64,000 nucleotides of DNA from Meandrina meandrites (GCA_963693305.1 OY855905.1:17684937-17748936); one strand, 5' to 3'; numbered from the stretch's first letter, positions 44,768-56,989 are shown. Notes: generated by a model not told the origin, from the letters alone. A program made the numbers and translations.

Positions 44768-45292
44768 TTAGTGAACTTCACCGGCTCTGAGCTCACTTTT
44801 ATCTTAGCTCAATGTCAGCTCAATTAATTTTTCAGCCTTGGTTAGCCGCAGTGCTTCAACTCTCGGTGTTGTCCGATGTATATCATGTTCAAGTCGGCAA
44901 TTATTTCGGATCTTCCCGTTAAGAGGTTGCCCTAAATCATTTGGCATGAGTTTTCATGATGTAGATGAGTAAATAGAGCGAGAAATATTCACGAAGAACT
45001 ATGTTTTCCAGCATGGTTTCATCTTTCTTCGCCTCTTTCATTCAAGTTAAAAAGTGAACAACGTACCAACTATTTGCCGCCTTTTCATACAACCGCTTCG
45101 TTTAAGTTGAAATGAAATGTCCAGATCACGAGAAAACACAAGAAAAAAAAACGCTGAGGTAATTAAGTGTTCTTACAAGTTTCCATGACATTTGGGTTAA
45201 CTCTCAACAAACCAAAAAATGTTTTTGTGTTACTTTTTGCGTACGAAGGACTCCAAATCAAGGTCAAAGATAAACTCGTCCCAGGCCTAATC

Positions 45293-45350
45293 CGTGCGTA
45301 CGTACGTACGTACGTACGTACGTACGTACATACGTACGTACGGACGTATG
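45293..45350 (+). repeat. (ACGT)n self-complementary microsatellite
   Basis: About eleven TACG units in a row. The sequence is its own reverse complement, so it can extrude a cruciform. Lies inside the copy 2 element. Confidence 0.95.
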
Positions 45351-45455
45351 GACGGATGCAGGCGACCACCAAATTTTCTTGGCTTGATGAATTTCCCATT
45401 TTCTATGGGTATGGAGCTCCGCCCACGGGTGCCTTCGGCGCCCGCGGGAGCTCCG

Positions 45456-45811
45456 CTACTAATGACTTAACCCCTGCAACTATGGGCACACTCAATTGTT
45501 TACCTAAGCAAATATTTAATGTTCCTTCAAATCTCTGAACTCGCTTTGATTAAAACAGCCAAAGAATTCACTTCAATTGCCTAAACCCACATAAAATACT
45601 TGCAAAATTGCAAATAAATTAATGGCCATCACCTCTGGCGAAATAAACAAGAAGCAAACACAATCTTATTTGTCAAGTAGGGAAAGTGAAAGCTGCAACA
45701 TCAGCGCATTCCATGGCTGACCTAATACCATTTTTTAGTGTATTCAATATTCCCTTTGAATCCAATGCTTTGAAAACCGCGCTTTTAAAAACTCAGAGAC
45801 TCAAAGGGCAG
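45456..45811 (+). repeat. Family C unit 3, second part
   Basis: Resumes with TAATGACTTAACCCCTGCAA and carries the GAAAGTGAAAGCTGCAACAT core, up to the family D insertion at 45812. Confidence 0.8.
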
Positions 45812-47099
45812 TGCAGAATGCTTAGTGACTGATTAAGTAAAAGTACCGTGTTTTATGCATTTTGTTTGTTTACCTCATTTCACTTTAATTCAATAACATA
45901 TTAAAACACCTGGACATGATACACACCCTTATCTTTACTACCGTACCACAACTTTTTTTGTTTGCAACATTGTACCTTTGTTTTTCTGCAAAACACTGTA
46001 ATGTGATGCTTTTGTTTTTAACTTCAAATTTTATCACATTACACTTTTGTTTTTCTTTCAAATATATTTTTTGCACTATTTTGATATTACTAGTTATTTA
46101 AACTATTGAATTATTGTTGGACCAAGAAACCAGATAACTTGAATCCCAGTGAACTCAAACTTCAGCTGGTTAGAATTCGGTTTCCTACACACACTTTTGA
46201 ATGCCTGGAAATCCCAAGCTGCTTCTGGTTGTCTGGGCTGTAATATGTTGTCTCGTTTTTCCACTTAACTGAGTTTTAACACAATGTATGATGTTTCAAT
46301 TCAACTGTCACGAAAGTCGTTTCTCAAAAAGTAATAGACAGATCAAATCAAAAAAACATATCTTTCAGAAGGGTTTTCAAAGCGCAGCAGAGCTGATCAA
46401 GAAATATTGTTCCATGGTTGATAAGAAATTTGCGCCAAAAATCCCGATACAAGTTTTTGCATACTTAATTACCAAGGCGCTATGTCTGATATTTACCAGA
46501 GTTCTGCAATGAGAAGCTGTTGTTGATTGTTTTGTTTTTCAAACACTGCGAGTTCCTGGAGAGTTCGATGGCAGTTGTTTTACTGTCCGTAATAAAACCA
46601 GTTAAAACACTGATGGTATAAATTAATAAACAGAAATTTTTTTTTGGTTCATAAAGAATAAATACTTTTTCCACACAAAGCACCTTGACGCCATTAAGTC
46701 TAATTTAATTAACTGCGGTTTAAACTTGGCACTGCGGAGTCTACAACAATCGTACCACAGAAATAGGCATGTGACATCCATGAGAGTTCAAGACTGTAAC
46801 CCAAACTCATCTTCTGTGCATGCGTTTAGTGGAAAGGTCCCTGTTCTTGGAAGAATAGTACCACATGGACAGCGCAGGGCTTTCAGAAACAAATATATAG
46901 TCTTTGTGTCCTTCATATAAGAGTAATGCAGAAACATACAGTCAGGTACTCCCCATCTTTACCCCCTCCATAAGAATAATTAATGAGTTAATTAATTGAT
47001 ATTAATTTCTTAATCAGCTATCAAAGTTTACACCATAGCGCCTTAGGGCCTTAGCGGACGACAGCCCACATAACCATCACAATAGTGCATTCTGCACTA
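45812..47099 (-). mobile_element. Family D element, copy D2
   Basis: Ends AGTGCAGAATGC (45812) and GCATTCTGCACTA (47099), inverted with respect to each other. The interior is the reverse complement of D1 without the pogo-like insertion. Repeats of CACTTTTGTTTTTC type lie at 45960-46060. It is inserted into the family C array between units 3 and 4. Confidence 0.8.
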
Positions 47100-47740
47100 A
47101 TTAACTCAATTTTTTCTAATTTACAACTTTCTTCCTCACAAGTGACTGTCAAGATTAATTTTTTTGTACTACGAGTAAACGATTTGTAAAGTAGTCATGT
47201 GAGTCACAAAATCATATGGTTAGTGTTATCTTTTATCCCTACTTATCTTTTTTCCCTACTAATGATGTAACCCCTGCAAGTACGGGCACGCTTAATTGTT
47301 AACCTCGGCAAATATTATACTTCCCTTCAAATCTCTAAACACATTTCGATTAAAACAGCCAAAGAATTCATTTCAATTGCCTAAACACACAAGAAATACT
47401 CGCAAAATTGCAAATAAATTATTGACCATCGCTTCTGGGGAAATAAACGTGTAAAGTAAACAAAATCTTATTTGTCACGTAGCAAAAGTGAAAGCTGCAA
47501 CATCAGCACATTCCACAGCTGACATAATACCTTTTTTAGTGTATTCAATATTCCCTTTCAATCCAATGCTTCGATAAGACCAAAAGAAAAAATATTTTAT
47601 ACACAATACAGAAAACAATATCTGTAATATTTCTGTACATTGATGTTTCAACAGCTTTTGGTGAATAAGCATCACAGGTTGCATGATCCATTCCCCATCA
47701 CGATTTGGCCGAGTAAAGGTTTGGGTCTGGTTACTGACAA
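47100..47740 (+). repeat. Family C unit 4
   Basis: Contains the array landmarks GATGTAACCCCTGCAAGTAC and GAAAGTGAAAGCTGCAACAT, and the 3' module CACGATTTGGCCGAGTAAAG that also ends units 6 and 7. Confidence 0.85.
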
Positions 47741-48825
47741 GAAAAACAAGTAGATTTGTTGCTGGAAAAGTAGCAACAAATGGGGATGCTGAAAGGTTTT
47801 ATGGCCTATGTGATGGCTGTAGCCAGTATATAGCGACGTCACGTTGTTGTTTCCTTTTGTATACTGCTTTTTTCCAACAGCGGAAGACATTATCCCCTGT
47901 CACTGATACAGTTGACTTCCCCCATCCTGCTTAGGGTGAAGTACTCTACTATTCCACAAACTGAAATGACCAATGTTCAAAATTTATATGCTTTTGCGCA
48001 CAGACGCCTGAAACGAACTGACAGCGAGCGAAGCAGTAGCTGGAATGGACCTGGTTATTTTTGTCCTGAGAGTGTCGGTTTGGTTAATGTTTCATGACGT
48101 CTGTGTCACTGGTTTGCACAAATGTACTGAACAGGCTTGTGTGCTTGCATGCACGCAGCATTGTGGCCACAAAGTAATTGCCTGAAACGCCGAGAGGAAA
48201 CTGACTGCCTAGTATGAAATGCTGCCTTTGAACATTTGTTTCATTTCCTATTGTGCAAGTAAACTAAAAGCCACCAAAAGGATAACTCGAAAGAGATTCG
48301 AATTACGCCTATGGTGATTAATTAATTAATTAAGTAAGTAATCAATCAATCAATCAATTAATTACTAATAATTATTAATAATTATTCACTGCTAGTAAAA
48401 ACCAGCTTTTATTTGAAAACAAAGAAAGCAATGGCTAAGAGGATTTGAGTTAGTGTTGACATAGGAGGCAATTAAGATATTAAAATGTCCATCAAGTGGT
48501 TTTTAAGAAGAACAACAACAAGGCTGGTTAACAAAACCATTTTTCTGACGGTTAATAACTATTTGTTTACACCTGATAAATGATAAGGGAAATTTTGCTG
48601 AAATTGTTGCTGCAGAATCCTTGCAAAAAAGAGCACATTTTCATAGCCTCTTAAAATGCTTTTTGCATTCCGCATAGTGACTAGCTGATCGGAAATAGTT
48701 GTCTTGTATTCACTTTGATTTGATGTGATAATTTTGTGAACAAAAGCAGTGAATTGAAATGCTACGAGCATTCAATAGACATTAAAGCTCTAACCTAGAA
48801 AGAAGTTAACTAAGATATTATGAGA
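47741..48825. other. No gene; AT tetranucleotide runs at 48310-48385
   Basis: Imperfect TTAA/ATCA repeats (ATTAATTAATTAATTAAG, AATCAATCAATCAATC) lie near 48310-48385. No coding motif or repeat match otherwise. Confidence 0.5.
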
Positions 48826-48873
48826 TTCAGAGTGCGTGTGTATTTCCCTTGGGAAATACACACGCACTCTGAA
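48826..48873. repeat. Perfect 48-bp palindrome, 23-bp arms
   Basis: Arms run 48826-48848 (TTCAGAGTGCGTGTGTATTT then CCC) and 48851-48873 (its exact complement), with two T between. No mismatch. Confidence 0.95.
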
Positions 48874-49082
48874 AACAACTAGGGGATGACTTTAGGCATC
48901 CCCAAAAAATTGTAAGAAAACCCGTGTAGAGCAAGAACCGTCCTCGGCCCATGGCCATGCGGTTAATAATGACTCAAGCAAAAGATTTATTTCAGCTGTT
49001 AAATGTAAATTTAACTCTTGTTGTAAATTGATGAATTGATTTATGTCTAGTAATTAAGTAGTTAATTTGATAACTATTGTTG

Positions 49083-49745
49083 AACCACCACCACCAACAC
49101 AATTGTACTGATTAACGCCACCACCATCTCCACCTCCACCACCACAATTGTATTGTTTAACCTCCACCGTAACCACATTGGTATTGTTTAACCACCACCA
49201 CCACCGTCACCACCACCACATTTGTATTTTTAACCTCCACCACTACCACTAACACAATGATACACAAGTATTGTTTTACCACCACCACCACAATTGTATT
49301 GTTTAACCATCACCACCACCACCACCACATTTGTATTTTTAACCTCCACCCCCACCACTGCAATAATATTATGTCCACTCTGTACTCTTCTGTACCCTTC
49401 CTTTACCCCACTTGTACCTTTCCTGTACCCCTGAAATTTTGTTCTATCCAAAAATATATTTTGGAGGATTCCGACAAATTCGATTTCATATTTGTACTTT
49501 GTACTTTTAAATACTGTTTTTGAAGAAAGTTTAAATTTTGAGTTATTTTCTCTTGCGTAATTCTTACTACACCAATCTGAATGTTTACGTTGGCAAAAGA
49601 CACTCAATGAAAATACAATAATTTATATTGTGGTGGTGGTGGAGGTGGTTAAACAGTACAAATGTGGTGGCAGTGGCGATTAAACAATACAATTGTGGTG
49701 GTGGTGGTGCTTAATAAACAATACAACTGTGGTGGTGGAGTTAAA
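49083..49745. repeat. CCA-rich minisatellite followed by an inverted TGG copy
   Basis: 49083-49365 consists of imperfect units CCACCACCACAATTGTATTG then TTTAACC. 49630-49745 holds the same unit on the opposite strand (GGTTAAACAGTACAAATGTG, GTGGTGGTGG). About 260 bp of unrelated sequence, including a CTGTACCC-type run at 49380-49430, lies between. Confidence 0.85.
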
Positions 49746-49749
49746 ACAA

Positions 49750-50000
49750 TTCTTGCTTGAGTCTATGTGTGTGTTTAATGTTAGTTTTGCGGCAATTCGC
49801 TTCGCGCTCGCAAGTGTTGATCGACCAAAATAAAAGTTTTGCTTGAGTTTTATCTGTGTGTTTATTATTATAAGTTTCCTGGCAATTTGCTTTGTGCTCG
49901 CAATGTTTACGTTTGGGGTCACTGAAGCACATATATATTTTTCGTTTGTGAATAATAACTCAACAAGATACTTGTTAGTATGCAGCTGGAATCCCTTCAT
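49750..50000 (-). repeat. Inverted head module of family C
   Basis: The reverse complement of 40705-40790 (TTATTCACAAACAAAAAATA, CTTAAGTGACCCC) appears here, next to two copies of a GCAATTYGCTTYGYGCTCGC segment. This places family C heads in opposite orientations at the two sides of the array. Confidence 0.7.
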
Positions 50001-50089
50001 TAGTATGGAGGAAGGCAGTTATTGACATGCAGCAGGAATCCCTTCATTAGTATGGAGGAATTAAGTTATTTGTATGAACGCTAGTAATA

Positions 50090-51010
50090 ACAGCTATTTT
50101 CTTTACGTAAAAGTCACAATTAAATGTAATTGGTTTGTGCCGTGAGTAAGAGCTGTAGGAAGGTAGTCACGCGATTCTAACATTTCGAGCTTTACATTGT
50201 TCATGGCTATCTTTAGAACAGCAGTGTACTGCGGTGATTTCCCTACTAATGATGTACAACCAGTAATCCTTGCGAGTACTTACCTCTGCAAAATTTCTTT
50301 CCTTAAGATCTCTGAACTTGCATTGATAAAACAGGCAAAAAAAAATTCACTTCAATTGCCTAAACTCACAAAAACTATCACAAAATTGCAAACAACCAAA
50401 TGACCGTCGCTTCTGGCGAAATAAACTTACAAAGTAAGCATGATATTATATAACAAATAGCGAAAGTGAAAGCTACAACGTCAGCGGATTTCATGGCTGA
50501 CGTAAATTTTTTTCAGTTTATTTGACTACTAATGATGTAACCCCTGCAAGTACAGGCATGCTCAATTGTTTACCTCAGCAAATATTTAATTCCTCGGCCA
50601 ATCCCTAACCTCACTTCGATTAAAACAGCCAAAGAATTCACATCAATTGCCTAAACCGAAAAGAAATACTCGTAAAATTGCAAATAAATTAATGACTATT
50701 GCTTCTGGCGAAATAAACTTGCAAAGTAAACACGATCTTATTTGTCATGCTGCGAAAGTGAAAGCTGCAACATCAGCACATTCCATGGCTGATGTAATAC
50801 TCTTTTAGGGTATTTAATATTCCCTTTGAATGCAACACTTCGATAAGAGGAAAAGAAAAAATATTTTATACACAATAAAGAACACAATATCATGACATTT
50901 TCCGTACATTACTGTTTCAACAGCTGTTGGCAAATAAGATCACAGATTGCGCGATTCAAAGTCTCCATCGTGATTTGGCCGAGTGGATGTTTGGGTCTTG
51001 TCACCGACAA

Positions 51011-51061
<51 letters not shown>

Positions 51062-51385
51062 TCTAAAAACGATATATATCTGGCGAAATAAACTTGCAAA
51101 GTAAACACGATCTTATTTGTCATGCTGCGAAAGTGAAAGCTGCAACGTCAGCACATTCCATGGCTGATGTAATACTCTTTTAGGGTATTTAATATTCCCT
51201 TTGAATGCAACGCTTCGCTAAGAGGAAAAGAAAAAATATTTTATACACAATAAAGAACACAATATCATGACATTTTCCGTACATTACTCTTTCAACAGCT
51301 GTTGGCAAATAAGATCACAGATTGCGCGATTCAAAGTCTCCATCATGATTTGGCCGAGTGGATATTTGGGTCTTGTCACCGACAA

Positions 51386-51423
<38 letters not shown>
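50090..51423 (+). repeat. Family C units 5-7 with 375-bp tandem duplication
   Basis: Unit 5 (to about 50515) and unit 6 follow the array order. The segment 50704-51078 is repeated at 51079-51423 with very few differences, and each copy ends in an ATA/AAT microsatellite after CGAGTGGATRTTTGGGTCTT (51008-51061 and 51386-51424). Confidence 0.9.
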
Positions 51424-51424
<1 letters not shown>

Positions 51425-53640
51425 TCTAAAAACAATATATAAATATAATAAAAACCTTCCCAAAATCCTTCGTAGCTGAAAAATCATCAATGCCAAATAA
51501 CTTGGTCAGTTTCAAGCCAGCAGGATTACAACGTCGTATAGAAATAACTCTTAACAATAACCACTTCTTGTATAAGATGCAAGGCGATGACGTAATTAGT
51601 CACGTGACATTGCTCTGAAGTTTGTTTTTGCTCACTGTGATGAATATAGTTTGCTACTGAAAAAGCAGTCATTCCAGCTTGAAGCACATTGGCGTGAGGC
51701 ATTTCGGACTGCCCAGGAACGGAACAAAATATAAATATTAAGGGAGCGATGTAAAATTTTCAAAAAGTGGGAGTCTGGGTACAAGTGCATATCTGGCGTT
51801 GCATTACATGTGAAGAAACAACAAAGATCACGTTGGTAGATACTTCCATACTAAACACATTTTTATCACTTTCGTTATTATGACGTCATCTGTCACGTGA
51901 GCAAAAAGGACCACAATTTTAAATTAGCTTGAAAACTTTACTAGAATCTTTCTCTTAGGATATTTTTAAGCGAAGTTGAAGTTTTTTCAATAGTGATTTT
52001 AAAAATGGCTATCATTACTTTTTCCTAAAAATGTACGGCAGTGATTACATTACATTACCTGAGGCATTTAAGATCTGCTTTTTGACCAGACGTTTGTCTA
52101 CTTTATAAAAAATCTGTTTGACATTTTCTTAAGGCCTGTATTTTCAGTTGTTGGATGACCTTCAGTAGCATTTTAAAGTAGCAATGTAAAAATTCATGAG
52201 GCCTTAAACTTAAGCAAGCCAGAAAAGCCTAATTCCAATATAAAGCTAACTGCAAGCATCATGATGTACCGTTTGGCAACCAAAGTGCTTTTAGGGCTAA
52301 CCGGAGTACTATGTAGGCCAACCGCAATCTTATGCAGGCTAACTGGAATGGCTTGCATGGCTCGCATGTTTCATGACACATAAGTACCATACAAGCCAGA
52401 AATACGTAAGTCCAATCATTAGCATAACCTCAAGCCACCTCAGCTACCTATACTCAGGCTAACTGGAGTACTGCTTAGGCTATCCAGGGAGCTTTTTAGG
52501 CTAACCAATGTGCTATTTATATATAGTGGAATGGCTCTCGTGACCTGTTGGCTCGCACTTTGTCAAGGCCCAAGTTGTTTTTTTTTTAACTGATATGGGA
52601 ATTAGCCAAGTGGTAGCTGTAAATTTGATTTAAATAAACTGCAGCTTAGTTTTTGTTGGCAACTTGCTCTACAAGAAAACCAAACATAGGTTTCTGTGAC
52701 ATAATGTTTTGAAATGAACAGATTAAAAAAATTCAGCTTTAGGGTCCAAAACAGTTTTAAACATTAAAATAATCTGACATTTTTCTGTAATGATTAATGA
52801 AAGGAGGGGTGCAAATAAAATTGATTTTTTTCCTTGCCTGACCCAGGTAGACTGGGCAAGGTTAAACCATTATAAGCTTACCCAAAGTCACATGTTTCTT
52901 TCGGAACAACTATAACAAAAAATAAAAATCCATAATTTTCATTTGGCTATCTAGCAAGTGGAAAAAATTATTGGATCCACTAGCCCAATATAAAAGCGGC
53001 CAGTTTTTTTCACACACTGAAAAAGGCCATTTAATTTTAATATACTGAGTCTGCATGCTGGAAAATAGCAATTTCATCAAGATAAATAGTTTTTGTTTGT
53101 TTTGTTTCTTTTTACAGGTGAGGGCAGCATTCCTGTTAGTCAAAATGAACTCAAAAATACACATTGTGTCAATGCAATAAAATTGTCACATGATTGATTC
53201 CCACATGTTGCCAGTTTAAACCTGAAAGTGACATTTATAGCTATATTTATATAATATGAACATCCCAGAACCCAATAAGGCTACATGTTAATACTGACAC
53301 TTAATTACATGTAAGTTTTAAAACCATTCTGGGGTTCATGACAAAAAACATTATTTCAATAAAAACATGTAAAACTAAGGAACTAACAGAGAATTTACAT
53401 AATTATTATCGCAGACAATAAATTTTACTCCAGGTTAAGTTAATGTGTCAATTTTTTTTTTTGCAGCACAGGCTTGGTTCCACAGGGTATGGTTCCAAAA
53501 AATATCCATACCTCCCCCAAGGATGGTTCTTTGGTTTGGACCCTCCCAACCCTGGAATTTCCAGTTCAGCTTCATACTTTCTTTTAAAAATTTGTGCTAT
53601 TGAGACCCCCATCCCCATCGGAATTTCCAATGACCATCCT
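51424..53640. other. No gene; degenerate minisatellite at 52277-52525
   Basis: Unique AT-rich sequence. Between 52277 and 52525 the unit AGGCTAACCGGAGTACTATG recurs about seven times with decay. A related single copy is at 28020. TGACGTCATCTGTCACGTGA at 51882 is a dyad-rich stretch related to 51590-51610. No exon recognised. Confidence 0.5.
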
Positions 53641-53646
53641 TGTGGG

Positions 53647-53940
53647 AGCTGCGGTGGCCTAATGGTTAGTGTGCTGGACTACGGATCAACGGTCCAGGTT
53701 CGAGCCCTGGCCAGGGCATTGCGTTGTGTTCTTGGGCAAGACACTTTACTCTCATAGTGCTTCTCTCCACCCAGGTGTACAAATGGGTAGCGGCGAATTT
53801 ACTGCTGGGGGTAATCCTGGGATGGACTAGCATCCCATCCAGGGGGGAGTAGAAATACTCCTAGTCGCTTCATGTTACGGAAGCTGGGATAAGCTCTGGC
53901 CTGATGGGCCACTAGGCTCTTTGGGGTGGGTATGGATATT
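53647..53940 (+). mobile_element. tRNA-derived SINE with Nin-type conserved domain
   Basis: tRNA-like head with A box (TGGCCTAATGGTTAGTG, 53654) and B box (GGTTCGAGCCCTGG, 53698). It is followed by GTTCTTGGGCAAGACACTTT, the conserved block of the Nin-domain SINEs described in cnidarians and other animals,  then CACCCAGGTGTACAAATGGG and a body ending TTTGGGGTGGGTATGG. Same family as the 5801-5845 fragment. Confidence 0.85.
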
Positions 53941-54078
53941 TTCTGGAACTGCACAATGTAGGCATTTGCTTATGAAAGTAAACTGCAGATTGATCTGATT
54001 GATACACACTAATCTATTTTCACATTTACCAGTTTTCTATGGGATATATAATTATATATTGTTTTTACCGGTTTCACT

Positions 54079-54079
54079 T

Positions 54080-54143
<64 letters not shown>

Positions 54144-54155
54144 TAATAATAATAA
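54079..54155 (+). repeat. (AAT)n microsatellite
   Basis: About 25 AAT units with one CAA interruption. Confidence 0.95.
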
Positions 54156-54220
54156 ATCCCGTGAAGCAAGAACCTTGCTGAGCCCATGGCTGCGCAGTTA
54201 ACAAGGTATCAGTTCATTTT

Positions 54221-55690
54221 TAGTGCAGAATGCACTATTGTGATGGTTATGTGGGGGCTGTCGTCTGCTAAACCGCTAACACGCTAATCACTAATCGCTA
54301 AAGCAGCAAGGTTTAAACTTTGATTAGTTAACTCATTAATTGCATTTATGAAGGGGGTAAGGGATGGGGAGTACCTGACTGTATGCCCAATGTAAAATGT
54401 GGAGTGTCTCTGCATTACTTTTATATGAAGAACACAAAGACCATACATTTGTTTCTGAAAGCCCTACGCTGTCCATGTGGTACTATTCTTCCAAGAACTG
54501 GGACCATCGTGTTAAAACTCAGTCAAACAGGAAAACGAGACAACCTATTATGGATAATGCTGATTGGCCAAAAGTGTGACATCCAGAAGTGACTTGGGAT
54601 TTTGAGGCATTCAAAAGTGTGTAGGAAACCAAATTTGAACTAGGGGAAATTTGAGTCAATTTTCCTTGTTTATTTGTCCCAACAATAACTCAAGAGTTAA
54701 AATTACGTAACAGGAGTGATTTTGAAAACGATTTGATTAAAAAGTGAAACGCTAAAATGTTATGAAATATCATTGTAAAAACTTTTAAAAACTTTTAAAA
54801 AAGCAGACGACGTTTCGGCGCTACTCTACGCCATTATCAAGTCAAAAGTTATAAAATTACAACAAGAATATATAAAAAACGTGAAACAATAGAAATATTT
54901 GTGTGTCCTATGGGTATAAAATAAGAAACAATAGAAATATATATATATATGTATAAAAAAAAAGAGAGAATGAAAGAAATTCTATAAAAAGTGTCAAGTG
55001 AATAGTTTGGCGCGAATGGAGTCACTCTGGGTGTTGAGAGATGGTTTGATGTCTTTAATGAAGAGCATCTCGTATATTAGGCAGTCCAACTTGCTTCTGC
55101 ATTTCTTTAAGACTTTGAAAAGGGGGCCGATCTTTGTTCTTTTGTTTTCATTAAAGACATCAAACCATCTCTCAACACCCAGAGTGACTCCATTCGCGCC
55201 AAACTATTCACTTGACACTTTTTATAGAATTTCTTTCATTCTTTCTTTTTTTTTACATATATATATATTTCTATTGTTTCTTATTTTATACCCATAGGAC
55301 ACACAAATATTTCTATTGTTTCACGTTTTTTATATATTCTTGTTGTAATTTTATAACTTTTGACTTGATAATGGCGTAGAGTAGCGCCGCAACGTCGTCT
55401 GCTTTTTTAAAAGTTTTTAAAAGTTAAAATTACAAGAATAATAAAGTAGTGGGAAAAATATGTTTGAAAGAAAAACAAAAGTATCGGGTGACATTCTTTG
55501 AAGTGAACAAGAAAAGTATCACATTACAGTGTTTTGCAGAGAGGCAAAAGTAACATGTTGTAAGCGAAGAAGGTTGTGTTGTGGTAGTAAAGATAAGCGC
55601 GAGTATCACATCTGGTGTGTTACTGAAAGTGAAATAAGATAAACAAACAAAATACATATATCACTAATAATAATGTAATATAGGCAAACA
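54221..55690 (+). mobile_element. Family D element, copy D3, with Penelope insertion
   Basis: Starts TAGTGCAGAATGCACTA as D1 does and follows it through CGTGTTAAAACTCAGTC and CCCAACAATAACTC. It is interrupted at 54707 by a 715-bp insertion, resumes at 55422 (AAGAATAATAAAGTAGTGGG) and includes the AACAAAAGTATC-type end repeats. Relative to D1 it lacks an internal segment of several hundred bp after CCAAGAACTGGGACCAT. Confidence 0.75.
54707..55421 (-). mobile_element. 5'-truncated Penelope-like element with inverted partial duplicate
   Basis: A 12-bp duplication, AGTTAAAATTAC (54695-54706 and 55422-55433), borders the insertion. Read on the minus strand from 55146, it encodes the end of a GIY-YIG protein (KCRSKLDCLIYEMLFIKDIK, then LNTQSDSIRAKLFT and a stop), then the 3' end with CTTGATAATGGCGTAGAGTA and CGCCGAAACGTCGTCTGC. 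The segment 54781-55062 is repeated in inverted orientation at 55147-55424 with only a few differences, leaving an 84-bp loop. The result is a nearly perfect palindrome of about 640 bp. Confidence 0.85.
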
Positions 55691-56639
55691 AGATGAAAAT
55701 GGGCAATTTTCGGCTAGTTTCATGGCTGAAAGGATGCTAATTTGCCATATTTCAAACTTTGCCCTCACTACAAAGGTTATAATTATGGGCAAAATGAAGG
55801 AATTTGAAGTTTCACAAGTGACATCCGATTTTCGATAATTTCAGAAATTGGCTCTCCTAAACATAAAACGTACACTTGCTATATTAGAAATTGTGCTGAA
55901 TTTGCCAAAATTTGAGGCCCGACACTACCAAAAGGGGAGTGAATTTCAAGGCGTTCTAAAGTGTGTGTTGTAATTAACCTAATTTTAACCAGCTGCAGTT
56001 TGAATTCATGGGACAAGTCGCTCATGGGACCAAGTTAAAATTATGAGTAAGATAATTTATCCTTTGAGCCTCCAAGTTTTGACATCTTTGCAATAATCCA
56101 GATGTATTCAGTGCATCTATCGGCTTACGAACTAGCTCCAGATGAAAAGGTAAAAAGAGCCAAAAATTAGCTGTCATGGTTCACGTTGTCCAAAATAGTG
56201 GAATTTGGTCACTTTCACATTATTGTTATGCAGAAAACAGCTACAAAATGTACCAAGATTTCAAATGCAAGTGCAGAGTCAATGCAGAGCAGTTATGCTC
56301 ATTAAGCCTTTTGTTTCGCAACATTCTCATTGCTGTTGCCGTCATATTGTAATTTGCTAAGGCTCCCTATTATGTAGCTGTGTATCGGTACATGTATGAT
56401 TATTCAAGTGCTTTTCAATTTTTGGGTGAGAAACCTACCTGTTTTGGTTTTGTTGTGATCATCTTGGGTCCACATCAAAGGTACACGAATGTCTAAGGAG
56501 ATAATTAAACCACAAACTTAATTTCATGTACCAATCAGTGGACAATTATGGCAATGTAACATTAATATTGCTAGTATAATAAACAATTATTCATTAAAAT
56601 TAATTGTTGAAAATGTCATGCTGGTTTGAAAAGATAATG
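55691..56639. other. No gene recognised
   Basis: AT-rich sequence with no match to the repeats listed here. Confidence 0.45.
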
Positions 56640-56989
56640 TATAAAAATGTTGAAAAACCAAATTTAACATCCCAATGTTTTAGCTGAAACTGCAGCCTTC
56701 ATGAGGGGTCAAAGTGATAAGAAAATTGTTTACATATGTATACAAATATTATTATGCAAATAAAGTTAATCAGGTCTTGTCACACAAAACTAAAGCCAAA
56801 TAATTGTGGCAAATGAATTCAATCATTACGATTTAGTGCAATCCTCCAGGTGCTCAGTTTATTTCCCACGTTTCTAAGAGGTGACCATTATGCCAATTTT
56901 GATCTTGCATAGTATAGAGTCCCAGTCCCAGCTGAGACTCTTACCCTAAGATCCCAAATCTCACAAGTTTTGCAAAGAGCTAAACTGTA

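Larger units (their letters stand above)
43220..45455. mobile_element. Inverted-arm transposon family, copy 2 (truncated)
   Basis: Starts ATATAGATTTAGGCAGGCCT then AAAAGCGGAGCTCC, like copy 1. It follows its left arm to about 44190, continues with the reverse complement of copy 1's exon region (44200-44900), then with copy 1's 13500-13935 stretch (CGCCTTTTCATACAACCGCT), and ends at GGGAGCTCCGCTAC. The distal inverted arm is missing. It splits a family C unit exactly between 43219 and 45456. Confidence 0.75.

Noticed and set aside
40700..51423. CRISPR-like array
   Set aside because: Units are hundreds of bp and diverged, in a eukaryotic genome; they are transposon-type repeats.
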